Below, in pieces: positions 8,914 through 17,485 of a DNA stretch of 49,148 nt. Numbering within the stretch: position 1 is the stretch's first letter; the number at the start of each line of letters is the position of its first letter. The stretch is from the NCBI RefSeq assembly GCF_000599865.1, contig NZ_JHAC01000009.1, forward strand, positions 1-49,148. Reading direction: 5' to 3'. The stretch is from Deinococcus phoenicis (GTDB lineage Bacteria > Deinococcota > Deinococci > Deinococcales > Deinococcaceae). The notes beneath the pieces are model-generated. The model searched no databases and was not told where the DNA came from. It worked only from the letters and a program-made list of their open reading frames with translations. A program made the translations under genes and the position numbers.

Positions 8914-9012
8914 GGACCTATACGGTTATTCGGCTATAGTTATTTGATCCTATCGTTTCTACCACTCGAATTTTCTGCTACCATTGGTGCTTCACCGCTT
9001 TATATCTTTGAC

Positions 9013-9101
9013 TTAAGGTTGATTTCTATCTTCGTCATAAACGGGAATATCTGTGTGGAGCTGATTGGTCGGAGAGTAACCCCTGCTTCCATTAAGGCTA
9101 C
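9013..9101 (-). pseudogene. C-terminal remnant of another imm11-like immunity gene
   Basis: The minus strand reads VALMEAG, then after a frameshift YSPTNQLHTDIPV. This corresponds to VAFMNAG and FSKTNQFYTDIPV at the end of the intact immunity protein at 9265-9882. The DNA is also visibly similar (compare 9045-9101 with 9268-9335). Only the last 25 or so codons are present, and they continue past the usual end for nine more codons. The rest of the gene is gone. Confidence 0.75.
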
Positions 9102-9241
9102 GGGTCGAACACGCCTTCACTGTTGCGGGTGGTGTTCTCCGCCAGAGTCGGATTGACATCAGTGGGCACGACTCCACGCCGATCCCCAGTGACGTTGTTG
9201 ATCTGGTCGTCCATATGCGTGCCCAAACATTCTCCAACAGG
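9098..9241 (-). pseudogene. Possible orphan C-terminal tip of a lost toxin gene
   Basis: A 47-codon minus-strand frame runs from just after a TGA to a TAG and reads PVGECLGTHMDDQINN followed by VTGDRRGVVPTDVNPTLA and ending in NSEGVFDP. It sits between the intact immunity gene and an immunity remnant. That is where discarded C-terminal toxin cassettes are found in polymorphic-toxin loci. It does not resemble the imm11-like protein. Its composition looks coding-like, but I do not recognise the domain, so the toxin-tip reading is inference. Confidence 0.4.
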
Positions 9242-9264
9242 TCATAAGTTGATTTTAAGATCAT

Positions 9265-9882
9265 TTAGACAGGAATATCTGTATAAAACTGATTGGTTTT
9301 TGAGAAACTTCCAGCATTCATAAAGGCTACGCCACGGACGCCCTGTTGACGAAAGACATCTCGAACGTCACTTCTCATCAGCATAGGATAGGGATTTCCC
9401 CTCAAGCGAAAAACGGGAGGAAGCTCACCAATCGGTTTATCAAAGGCGTACTTACGAATATGAGCGATTAGCTTTTCGCCATTTCTAAAGACATGCAAGT
9501 CATCCGTGTTGTACTCCGAATTCTCCCAGTCTATTGCATCAATAACGGGCAGTTGTACAACGTAATATTGCTGCGGGGGAGCTGGATCAATTAGGGCTGG
9601 ATACTTGAGAAGTTTTCCGCCCAAATCCTCTATTACTTTGGTCATCTTTTGTGATATCACCGGCATGTTGCCGTGGCCTAACTCAACGGAGAGTATGTCG
9701 GCGTCTACCAATGGTGGGTGTTGGACTTGAAACTTGAATTCCACACCCTCTATAGCATCATCGGTATTTATGGCGTTCGAAGCCAGATCAGGATTGGGGA
9801 TGAATCTGAGGTCGGCGTCTCCTTCGTAGGCATCTCTGTGATCCGAGTCCGCTATAAATTGCAACACATTATTGTTACTCAC
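9265..9882 (-). CDS. imm11 (DUF1629)-like immunity protein
   Basis: This is a 205-aa acidic cytoplasmic-type protein with no signal peptide or membrane segment. The layout resembles the imm11/DUF1629 immunity family: a DADILSVE motif near residue 60; ISQKMTKVIEDLGG followed by LLKYPALI; a YYVVQLPVIDAIDWENS segment near 110-126; PPVFRLRGN then an MLMRSDVRDVFRQQGV helix; and the GVAFMNAGSF end strand. GTG 9882 overlaps the TGA of the upstream nuclease toxin (GTGA), giving tight translational coupling, and an AGGGGGC stretch upstream can serve as ribosome binding site. The GC content is clearly lower than in the surrounding genes, which suggests recent acquisition with the toxin tip. It presumably neutralises the HNH-type nuclease end of the preceding gene. 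Confidence 0.8.
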   Translation of the reverse strand: MSNNNVLQFIADSDHRDAYEGDADLRFIPNPDLASNAINTDDAIEGVEFKFQVQHPPLVDADILSVELGHGNMPVISQKMTKVIEDLGGKLLKYPALIDPAPPQQYYVVQLPVIDAIDWENSEYNTDDLHVFRNGEKLIAHIRKYAFDKPIGELPPVFRLRGNPYPMLMRSDVRDVFRQQGVRGVAFMNAGSFSKTNQFYTDIPV

Positions 9883-12800
9883 TTAATTCGCCCCCTGCTT
9901 CCATTGATGCCATCCTCTACGGTCATGGGCACATCGCCACTCTCTACCCGAGCCTTGATGGCATTCTCGGCATTTAACATCGCCTTCGTCAACTCTGCCC
10001 TTATCTCAGCTATTTTGGGATGTCCCCCATCCCAAGTAGACATCGGGCCGTATTGTCCTTCCAGGACATCCTGTCGGAATCTCAACTCAGTCGTTACCAC
10101 AGTCTCGTCATAGTTCGAGTGATGAGACCAGTGCCCGACTTCCTGGCCGTCGAGTTGCCGGAAGAGCTTTTCCATCGGCATGGGCTGGTAGTTCGACATC
10201 CGGTCCGGGCTGTAACCGGTCAGTTCCATCGCCTTGACACACAGCGGGTTCTGCGTGCTGACCTTGTCGGGGATGATGTGGTGAAGGGTATAGCCTTCGC
10301 GGCTGAAGTCGAGGTCAGGCCGTGCCGCCGGATCCTCCTGATACTTGCTGATGTAGTCGTAGGTGATGCGGTTCTGGGGATTGACCTGAACCGTCTGGTC
10401 CGGCCGGACCAGCAGCACGGCGGACTGAAGGTCAAACGTCCCTTCACTGTTCAGCCGGGCCGCCACTTTTCTGCCGCCCTCCACCTCGAAGACCACATAA
10501 CGGTCGGGAAGCGCCGAGCGGTCAAACGATTTGCCCAGCAGGGGCTGAATCTCATCGTGGTTGGTGTAACTGCGCTTGCGTCCCTCGATGGTGGCATCGG
10601 CCAGGCGTTCACGGGGATCGGCGGTCAGGGCCGCTTTTTCATACTCGCCCGCCAGCCGGTCATAGTCATGGGCCTCTTGGAGCAAGCGGTTACGCTGTTG
10701 GGAGCCGGCGGGGAGCTTTTCCGCCTCCTGGAAGCGCCACTGCGCCATGTCCCGGTGTTTGGCCGCTTCGGTGCCCATTTCCCACCGGGCGCTGCCGGGT
10801 TTGACCTCGGCACCCTGGCCGAAGAGGCTCTTGATGCGGTCGGCCATGCGGCTGACGGGGCTGGTGTCGCTCCGGGCCTGCCTGGCATAGCTGTCGTGAA
10901 GAGCGGCGTCCTGGGGGTGGGCACCGGGGGCCAGTTCGACCTGCGTCCTGCCGGTGTTGTACCCGGAAATGCGCCCGTCGATGCCCTGCCCGGTCAGCTC
11001 CGGCGCCACGCGCGTCGGTACCGGGGCGCGCTTGTAACCGCTGGTATTCGCTATTCCCTCGCCCATCTGGGTGCCGAAGCGTTCCCCCGCCGCGTGCATC
11101 GTGTTCTGGACACCGCCCGCCCGGCCCGGCAGGCGGGAAGCGGCGGCTCCCGTTCCGCTGGCGACGGCATACATCATGATGGCCTCGGGGCTGGTCAGGT
11201 TCTTCAGGGCGTCGTTCAGGCTGCTGCCGGTGGCCAGGTCGCCCATCACGTTGCCGCCCAGGTCGAAGGCACCGGTCAGGCCCACGCCCGCCACCTTCTG
11301 CGTCAGCCCCTCGCCCAGCCACCCGGCCTTGCCGAGGCCCTGGCCGATGGCCCCACCCGCCCCGCCGACGGCCCCACCGACCGCGCCCATCAGGGCCGCC
11401 TTGCCGACACCGTCGAAGAGGCTCTTCTGGTGCTGGGCATCCAGGCCGATGTTGTCGATGGCGTTGTTGCCGATCTGGGTGACAGCCCCGGCAGCGGCCC
11501 CCACGATGGCCCCGCCCGCGACGGCACCGATCACGCCCGCTGCGGTGGCTCCAGCCCCCAGCGCCCCGGCCATCGCGCCGACCGCGCCGATCACCAGCGG
11601 CCCGGCCACGACCGCGACCACGATCACCACCGCGACCAGCAACGCGATCTTGACCCAGCCCTTCCAGCGGGGCTGGACCTGGGCGGCGGCCTTCTCGGCC
11701 TGCTCACCTATCGCGGCGTCGAGCTGCGAGAAGTTGGCGCGGAGCTGCCCGATCAACGCCTCGACACTCGCGGCCAGCTTGCTGTCCAGCCCGCTTCTGG
11801 CCTGCTTGAAGAGGGTGTCCAGCCCCTTGGTGGCGGCCTCGAACTCGGCCTGGGCCTGGGCGTCGGTGGCCGTGCTGCTGCGCTCGTGGGCCTGCTGCAC
11901 CTGGGTGAAGGTCTGGAGGGCCTGCCCCACCAGGGCTTGGCTGGACTGGCGGAAGCCCTGCGCGGTCTGGCGGGCCTGGGCTTCGCTGCTTTTGGCCGCC
12001 GCACTGAGGCCGCTCTCGGCCTGTGCCGCGCCGCGGGCGAGGCCGGCGGTGACGCTCCTCATGCCCTGTTGCAGCCGCGTCTGGGCACCCGTGACCATCC
12101 GGCCGATCTGGGCCTCGGCCCCGGCCAGGGCACGCTTGAGGGCTTTGGGATCGGGAGCCTGGCTGCCCCGCACCTGCGCGCCGAAGCTGTTCAGGGTCCG
12201 GTCGAGCTGCCGGGCCAGCTGCGCGACGCTGGTCTGGAGGCTGTGGACCGCCTGATCCGCCTGCCGGTCGAGGGCCTGGCTCTGCTGGGCGGCGGCCTGC
12301 GCGATGGCCGCCAGTTGGGTGCCCTGGGTCTGCCCGAGGTGCGCCAGCACCCCCTGAAGCTGCGCCTGGAGGGCCTGGCTCAGCTGCGCCTGGGCCTGCT
12401 GAATCTGGGTCCGTGCGCGGGCCTCGTCCGCGTCGAGCTTCTGCTGGGCTGTCCGCAGGCGGGTTTGCAAGGTGGTCCGGGTCTGGGTGGCGGCCGCGTC
12501 GATGGCCGCCAGGTCCCTCCCCATGCCGCCTGCCGGGGAGAGCAGCTGCTCGGCCTGCTCGGCCCCCTTCTGGACATAGCCTTGCTGGTAAGCCCCCCCG
12601 ACCTGCCGGGCCGCGTCCGCGCGGGCTTTCCAGCGGTCGTCGGTGACGGGACCTTCCAGAAAGCTGTCGTCCTTGCCGGTCACGTGGCCGAGGTAGGCGC
12701 TGGCGCGGGTGTTGGCGTGCGCCAGCGCCTCGCCGCCGACGGTGGTGCCGCCCGCGCGGTAGCCGGCCGCGCCCTTCCGGTACGCGGCGCTCACCTCGCT

Positions 12801-14810
12801 CTTCTGCGTCCTGACGCGGGCGTCGAGCTGTCTGAGGGCCTGGGTGTGGGCGGTGCCGAGCCTGGTCTTGGCCGCACGGGTACTCTTCGGCAGCGCCGTC
12901 AGGGCGGTCCTGGCCCTGGCCTGCAACTGCCCCCGGGCGACGGCGGCCTGTGTGCTGGCCTGGGTCCGCATGGCCGCGATGGTGGCCCTGAGGGCCGCCT
13001 GATGGCGCCGGGCAGCCGCCTGCACTTTCCCGCTGGCTCCCCGCGCCGCCGCGTGAACCTGGGCACCCATCTGGCCGCTCATGCCCTGAACGTTCCTGGC
13101 TCTGGCGCTGCCCCGCTTCAGGAAACGGCCGACGAGCGCATTGGCCTGGTTGCGGCGTTTCCCGGCGTCCCGCAGCACCTGTCCGGGATTCAGCCGGGCC
13201 GCCTTCAGCTTCTGGGGGTCCAGCTGTGGCCGGGCAAAGGCGGCGGGCGCCACGTTCAGGGACGGTGGGGCGGGCAGCTTGAGGGGGCTGCGGCGGGGCG
13301 TCGCCACTTCCCGTGCGGTCGGGGCACCGCTCTGGCCGGCCTTTCCCTTGACGGGGGGCGCTTTGATCGGAGTGGCCTTGACCGGGGGCAGGGGCACCCT
13401 GGGCGGCGCGACTTTCGGGGCCGGGACCTGCACGGGCACTGTACCCCTGTCCCGGGCCTTGCGCCGTGGATCGAGCCTGACCTGGGCCTGGACAGCCGCA
13501 CGCGGCGTGCTGCGGTTGAGGCGGGCGGCCCGCTGGGCTTCCGGATCGGCAGCCACCGGTGCACCAGCCACCCGGGCACCGCGCGTGGAGGGCGCACCCG
13601 GTTCGGCCAGGCGTTGCAGCGCCGGCGCAGGAGCGGCGCTTGCCGGAGGAGCGGGCCGGGAAGGGGGCGGCCCCACCTTCCCCCCGGACAGGCGCTCACC
13701 GAACTGCCGCGCCTCGCGCTCCAGGCCCGCGTCGGGGTCGAGGCCGGCGGACACACGGCCCCGCGCCTGCTGCACGGTGTGGGCCACCTCATGGCCCAGC
13801 AGGCCCAGGCCCTCGCGGCTGGCGGGGTCGAAGCGGCCCTGCTGGAAGTAGATGTCCTGGCCGCTGGTAAAGGCCACCGCGCCCACGCTCTTGCTCAGCA
13901 GATCGGCCTCGGCATCAGTATGCAGGCGCACGGCCCCCAGATCGGCATTGAGGCCGAGTTCCAGTTGCCGCTGCACGGCGGCGGGCAGGGGATCGCCGCC
14001 CCCGCGCCTAGCCTGGACGCGCTCCAGGGCGGGCAGACCTGCCTGGCGGTCGAGTTCCCCGCGCCGCGTCTCCAGTTGCCCCAGCGCCGCCTGCCGCTCG
14101 CCCTGTGCCTCGCGGTCGGCCAGCAGGCGCTGCACCCGGGGCTGCTCGGCGGCGGGCAGGCGCTGCACCACCACCCGTTGCACGGCCCCCCGCCAGAGAC
14201 CCAGGCCGCAGAGTTCGCCCGCCAGGGCCTCCTGCCGCTGGGCAGGAGGCAGGGTGCTGGCGCGGTAGCTGCCCAGCAGGCCCTCGGCGGCGCGGCGCTG
14301 GATGGCCGCGACCGCGGGACCGTTCAGGCTGCCGTCGGACCAGGCCCCCTCGCGCTGCAAGGCCATCTCGTAGCGGTACAGGCCCGCGTAGTCGGCCATC
14401 CCGGGGCGCTGTCCGGGCACGCGCCGGGCAGCGGGCTGCGCGAACACGGCGGGCAGCGTGGGGGCCGTCTGGGGGGCCGGAGCCTGCAACCCGGGCCAGG
14501 CCGCGTGCAGGTCGTCGATCTGCCGCTGCACCTGCTGGCGCTCGGCACCGATCTGCGCGTCGGCGGCCTGGCGCAGGTGCCCGGCCCTCAGGACCGGCTG
14601 CGCGGCCTCCCGGTGGGCGGCGCGGTCGGGGCGGAAGGTCCCCCCGCCGGGAACGCGCGCGGGCAGGTGGGCGGCTTCGGGAGGACGCAGGGTGCGGGAA
14701 GCTGGCGCCTCGTGCTGGAGATCCCCGGTCTGGGGACCGGGGTGCAGGTCGGACGGGCGCTGATCGGGCCGGCGCTGGTCGGCTTGGGGCTGACGTTCGA
14801 ACTTGAGCAT
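9879..14810 (-). CDS. DUF4157 (eCIS core domain) polymorphic toxin with HNH/AHH-type nuclease C-terminus
   Basis: This is a 1643-aa protein. The N-terminal 250 residues are Gln/Arg/Ala-rich with A-x-Q-R repeats. Next comes a DUF4157 domain with HEVAH at 340-344. A proline-rich linker leads to a long Ala/Gln-rich coiled coil (about 520-1040). A strongly hydrophobic Gly/Ala segment follows (about 1049-1120, starting WVKIALLVAVVIVVAVV). The C-terminal nuclease-like domain starts near 1500 with LHHIIP (His1510, His1511), then TGYSPDR, NYQPMP and HWSHHSNYDE, the pattern of HNH/Endonuclease VII-fold AHH/LHH toxins. I infer a cargo of the tail operon at 17486-28013. The imm11-like gene overlaps its stop and is the probable antidote. 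ATG 14810 is preferred because GAGGG lies 4 bases upstream; in-frame starts up to 14861 lack a site. GC content drops in the last 1 kb. Confidence 0.85.
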   Translation of the reverse strand: MLKFERQPQADQRRPDQRPSDLHPGPQTGDLQHEAPASRTLRPPEAAHLPARVPGGGTFRPDRAAHREAAQPVLRAGHLRQAADAQIGAERQQVQRQIDDLHAAWPGLQAPAPQTAPTLPAVFAQPAARRVPGQRPGMADYAGLYRYEMALQREGAWSDGSLNGPAVAAIQRRAAEGLLGSYRASTLPPAQRQEALAGELCGLGLWRGAVQRVVVQRLPAAEQPRVQRLLADREAQGERQAALGQLETRRGELDRQAGLPALERVQARRGGGDPLPAAVQRQLELGLNADLGAVRLHTDAEADLLSKSVGAVAFTSGQDIYFQQGRFDPASREGLGLLGHEVAHTVQQARGRVSAGLDPDAGLEREARQFGERLSGGKVGPPPSRPAPPASAAPAPALQRLAEPGAPSTRGARVAGAPVAADPEAQRAARLNRSTPRAAVQAQVRLDPRRKARDRGTVPVQVPAPKVAPPRVPLPPVKATPIKAPPVKGKAGQSGAPTAREVATPRRSPLKLPAPPSLNVAPAAFARPQLDPQKLKAARLNPGQVLRDAGKRRNQANALVGRFLKRGSARARNVQGMSGQMGAQVHAAARGASGKVQAAARRHQAALRATIAAMRTQASTQAAVARGQLQARARTALTALPKSTRAAKTRLGTAHTQALRQLDARVRTQKSEVSAAYRKGAAGYRAGGTTVGGEALAHANTRASAYLGHVTGKDDSFLEGPVTDDRWKARADAARQVGGAYQQGYVQKGAEQAEQLLSPAGGMGRDLAAIDAAATQTRTTLQTRLRTAQQKLDADEARARTQIQQAQAQLSQALQAQLQGVLAHLGQTQGTQLAAIAQAAAQQSQALDRQADQAVHSLQTSVAQLARQLDRTLNSFGAQVRGSQAPDPKALKRALAGAEAQIGRMVTGAQTRLQQGMRSVTAGLARGAAQAESGLSAAAKSSEAQARQTAQGFRQSSQALVGQALQTFTQVQQAHERSSTATDAQAQAEFEAATKGLDTLFKQARSGLDSKLAASVEALIGQLRANFSQLDAAIGEQAEKAAAQVQPRWKGWVKIALLVAVVIVVAVVAGPLVIGAVGAMAGALGAGATAAGVIGAVAGGAIVGAAAGAVTQIGNNAIDNIGLDAQHQKSLFDGVGKAALMGAVGGAVGGAGGAIGQGLGKAGWLGEGLTQKVAGVGLTGAFDLGGNVMGDLATGSSLNDALKNLTSPEAIMMYAVASGTGAAASRLPGRAGGVQNTMHAAGERFGTQMGEGIANTSGYKRAPVPTRVAPELTGQGIDGRISGYNTGRTQVELAPGAHPQDAALHDSYARQARSDTSPVSRMADRIKSLFGQGAEVKPGSARWEMGTEAAKHRDMAQWRFQEAEKLPAGSQQRNRLLQEAHDYDRLAGEYEKAALTADPRERLADATIEGRKRSYTNHDEIQPLLGKSFDRSALPDRYVVFEVEGGRKVAARLNSEGTFDLQSAVLLVRPDQTVQVNPQNRITYDYISKYQEDPAARPDLDFSREGYTLHHIIPDKVSTQNPLCVKAMELTGYSPDRMSNYQPMPMEKLFRQLDGQEVGHWSHHSNYDETVVTTELRFRQDVLEGQYGPMSTWDGGHPKIAEIRAELTKAMLNAENAIKARVESGDVPMTVEDGINGSRGRIK

Positions 14811-15001
14811 TCGACCCTCATCTGGGCGCATGGGCATCTGGGCGCGTGGGCATCTGGACACACGGGGCGGCCGGACGGAACCGGGGATTGCTGGGCGAAC
14901 CTGTCGGGAGAACCTGGGGTCATCCTAACACCGGGGAAGGGGGCGCCCGGTCGCCCTGGGCCGGAAGGCGGCTCCGCCGCACGCCGCCCGGAAAGCCATG
15001 C

Positions 15002-15007
15002 TCTAAT
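15002..15007 (+). promoter_or_regulatory. Likely -10 hexamer (TCTAAT) of a leaderless gene
   Basis: TCTAAT ends 7 bases before ATG 15015 and no Shine-Dalgarno sequence is present. This spacing would place transcription start at or next to the start codon. Confidence 0.4.
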
Positions 15008-15014
15008 CGCGGCC

Positions 15015-17081
15015 ATGGTCTGCCGCCCCCGCCGCGTCCCGCCGCTGCGCCGCGCCGCCCTGCTGCTGGCGGGAAGCGGGTCCTTCGCCGCCGCGCAGAC
15101 CGCAGGCCCGACCTGTGCGTTGCCGGTCAGCCCGCCCCCCGACCAGACCCGGGTGGTGTTCCTGCTGGACACTTCCGGCAGCATGGCGGGTCAGGGCGAC
15201 AGCGTGGCCGACATCTTCGCCAAGGTGAAGGGGGCCATCTTGCGCGGAACGCGCGCCACGACCGCCCCCGGCACCGTCGAGATCGACACCTTCGACCGGG
15301 GGCCGCAGCAGCGGGCCAGCTTCCTGTGGCCGGGCGAGCGGGCCGAGTTCGAGCGCACCGTGAACAGCCTGGAGGCGAACGGGGCCAACACCTGGCTCTA
15401 CCGCAGCATGCAGGACCTCTTCAGCCGCCTGGCCCCGCGCGATCAGGTGGCGACCACCGTCTATGTCGTGACCGATGGCCGCGACAACGACCCCAGCCGG
15501 ACCGCCAGTATCCGCAGTGCGCTGGACGCCTTCAACCTGTCGCGCGGTCCCTTCGACAAGCTGTACTACGTGGCGCTGGGCATCAGCGTGCCGCAAAGCG
15601 TCAAACAGGCCTTTGCCGACACCACCTTCGCGCAGGCCCTCGAACTGCCGCCCGGCCAGGCCCCCGACTTCACCGCCGTGACGCTCACGCCGGGGCTGGT
15701 GACGGTGGGACCCGGCGGAAGCTTTCCGTACCGGCGGCCTGCGGGCACGACCCTGCAACTGGAATCTGGGCGCATCGGGGACGCTGCCGTGACCATCAGG
15801 AATCCGAACGGGGCCGGCGAGCGGGTCGATCTGGAGATTCAGGGCACCGTCCCGGCGGGAAGCGTGGGCTACATGTGCGCGCAGCTGCCCGGTGCCCGCC
15901 AGAATGTGCTGCTGCGCTTCGACCAGGACACGCCCCGGCGGCCCGGGTCCGCCGCCCCGGCGCTGCCCACGCTGGGGAGCCTGGTGCTGCTGAACCCCGA
16001 TCTCGACCGGGTGCTCTCGCGCGGCGAGCGGGCGGTGCTGCATTACCGGGCCGCCGGAGGCCCCGTCACGGTGGAGGTCGCCGCCGAGCCGCCCGAGCTG
16101 AGCGCCCGCCTGCCCGACCAGACCGTGAGCCTGCTCGAAGGCGAACGGGTGGACCTGACCGTCACAGACCGGGGCCTGACCGGGGGGCAGGAGGCCGCGC
16201 CGTCCCTGCGCCTGAACGACCGCACGCCGCTGCGGGTGCCCAGTTTCGTGGGCGAGATCCGCCGCCCCTTTCCCTGGTGGTGGCTGCTGCTGTTGCTGCT
16301 GCCGCTGCTGTGCCTGCTGTTCCTGCTGGGGCGCAGGCGGCGGCGCTTCGACCCCTACGCGCTGTCGGTGAACCGGGCGCTGGTGGTCTTCCTGCACGAC
16401 CGCCACAGCCGGCGGCGGCGTCAGGCCCTGCTGCGCCGTGACCAGAACGACATCGGGGAGCTGTTCCGCGAAGACCGGCTACGTGGCCTGGTCCTGGAAC
16501 GCTACCGCCCCGAGCCGGAAGAATGGGCCGAACTCGACAACAGCGACATGAACAGCATCCGCCAGTACGCGGGCCAGCGCCTGCGCCGCGCCGCCCGGCT
16601 GCTGGCCCAGCCGGAAACCCTGCGCCTGCACAAGCGGGGCCACGAGGAAGGCACCTTCCTGCAACTTCAGGAGATGCTGGCCCTGGGGCAACTGTACGTG
16701 TTCACCGACTACGCCCCGCCCCGCGTCCGCCAGCGCCCGCCGCTGCCGCCCCCCGAGCCGCCCATCGACGTGATCGTGTCGCTGCTGGACGGCCCGAGGT
16801 TGCAGGAACTGGAGCTGCCGCTGGACGACGTGGACCTGGCCGACGTGTTCGGCAACGAGGACCTCCGCGGCCTGATCGTGCGCCGCGAGCCGGGCTTGCT
16901 GCGCCTGCGGGCTTTGCGGACGGAGATGCGCCTGCGCCACATCAGCCGCGAGTTCTACCCCGGCGAGGCGCTCCCCCTGGCGGTCATGCTCGACCTGGGG
17001 ACCGGCGCTCCGGCAAGCGGGAGCCGGGCCTACCAGGTGCGCATCCGGGACCGGGCGTCGTCGGAACGGTACCGGCGGTAG
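15015..17081 (+). CDS. Membrane-anchored von Willebrand factor A domain protein
   Basis: This is a 688-aa protein. Residues 1-28 form a signal peptide (basic start, RAALLLAGSGS, then AAAQT). A vWA domain follows (about 43-225) with an intact metal-ion-dependent adhesion site start, DTSGS, at 52-56, and a VVTDGRDND segment further on. A beta-rich region leads to one transmembrane segment of Trp/Leu residues (about 421-439), then a basic stop-transfer RRRRR and about 240 cytoplasmic residues. The open frame continues far upstream (antisense to the toxin) only because GC-rich DNA lacks stops. ATG 15015 is chosen because the signal peptide begins there. It is divergent from the nuclease toxin, about 200 bases apart, and upstream of the tail operon. 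A link to either is possible but not shown. Confidence 0.85.
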   Translation: MVCRPRRVPPLRRAALLLAGSGSFAAAQTAGPTCALPVSPPPDQTRVVFLLDTSGSMAGQGDSVADIFAKVKGAILRGTRATTAPGTVEIDTFDRGPQQRASFLWPGERAEFERTVNSLEANGANTWLYRSMQDLFSRLAPRDQVATTVYVVTDGRDNDPSRTASIRSALDAFNLSRGPFDKLYYVALGISVPQSVKQAFADTTFAQALELPPGQAPDFTAVTLTPGLVTVGPGGSFPYRRPAGTTLQLESGRIGDAAVTIRNPNGAGERVDLEIQGTVPAGSVGYMCAQLPGARQNVLLRFDQDTPRRPGSAAPALPTLGSLVLLNPDLDRVLSRGERAVLHYRAAGGPVTVEVAAEPPELSARLPDQTVSLLEGERVDLTVTDRGLTGGQEAAPSLRLNDRTPLRVPSFVGEIRRPFPWWWLLLLLLPLLCLLFLLGRRRRRFDPYALSVNRALVVFLHDRHSRRRRQALLRRDQNDIGELFREDRLRGLVLERYRPEPEEWAELDNSDMNSIRQYAGQRLRRAARLLAQPETLRLHKRGHEEGTFLQLQEMLALGQLYVFTDYAPPRVRQRPPLPPPEPPIDVIVSLLDGPRLQELELPLDDVDLADVFGNEDLRGLIVRREPGLLRLRALRTEMRLRHISREFYPGEALPLAVMLDLGTGAPASGSRAYQVRIRDRASSERYRR

Positions 17082-17485
17082 GCCGCTGCTCCTTTCTCCT
17101 GATTCGCAGCGCCCAGAGACTTTATTTATCTTTCTCATACAGGCAGTCTGCCACGGCTCCGGTCTAGACAACCAGCAGGCCGGGTTGTTCAGGCTTGGGC
17201 AGACCTTCAGGCTGAGAAAATGCCCTGGTTTCTCGAGACCAAGTGACATACCGCCGCACTTTAGGCTCCGGCAGAACTCTAACAACCTGAAGTCGTTCAA
17301 TATAAAACGAAGGGCAAATTAAAGCAGATGAGACCAGTGAGCGAGGGGCGAACAAACAACTCTTGTTGACGCGCTCCTCATCGCCCTCTATTGTGGCGCA
17401 CACAGTACCAAGTGGGTCCACACGCGGAGACGTGACGCTCGAGCAGCGGCGCGTCAGCACGTTCCTTTCAGAAAAGGTGGAGGTT
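17082..17485. other. Leader and promoter region of the tail-like operon
   Basis: These 404 bases hold no convincing gene. They are more AT-rich than the flanks and contain the promoter described at 17366-17394, followed by an untranslated leader of about 85 bases before the sheath start. An open frame in phase with the sheath gene begins at 17363 but overlaps the promoter. Confidence 0.55.
17366..17394 (+). promoter_or_regulatory. Sigma-70-type promoter for the contractile injection operon
   Basis: TTGACG at 17366-17371 and TATTGT at 17389-17394 are separated by exactly 17 bases, a close match to the housekeeping consensus. Transcription would start near 17401. Confidence 0.6.

Noticed and set aside
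9013..9264. Minus-strand frame of 83 aa as an independent gene
   Set aside because: Only its end matches a known protein, as a remnant of the immunity gene; the rest is out of frame with the toxin-tip-like fragment.
10020..15014. Plus-strand open frame continuing upstream from the vWA gene, antisense to the toxin, giving a protein of over 2300 aa
   Set aside because: It mirrors the minus-strand toxin codon by codon; GC-rich DNA rarely makes stops in this frame. The signal peptide of the vWA protein marks the true start at 15015.
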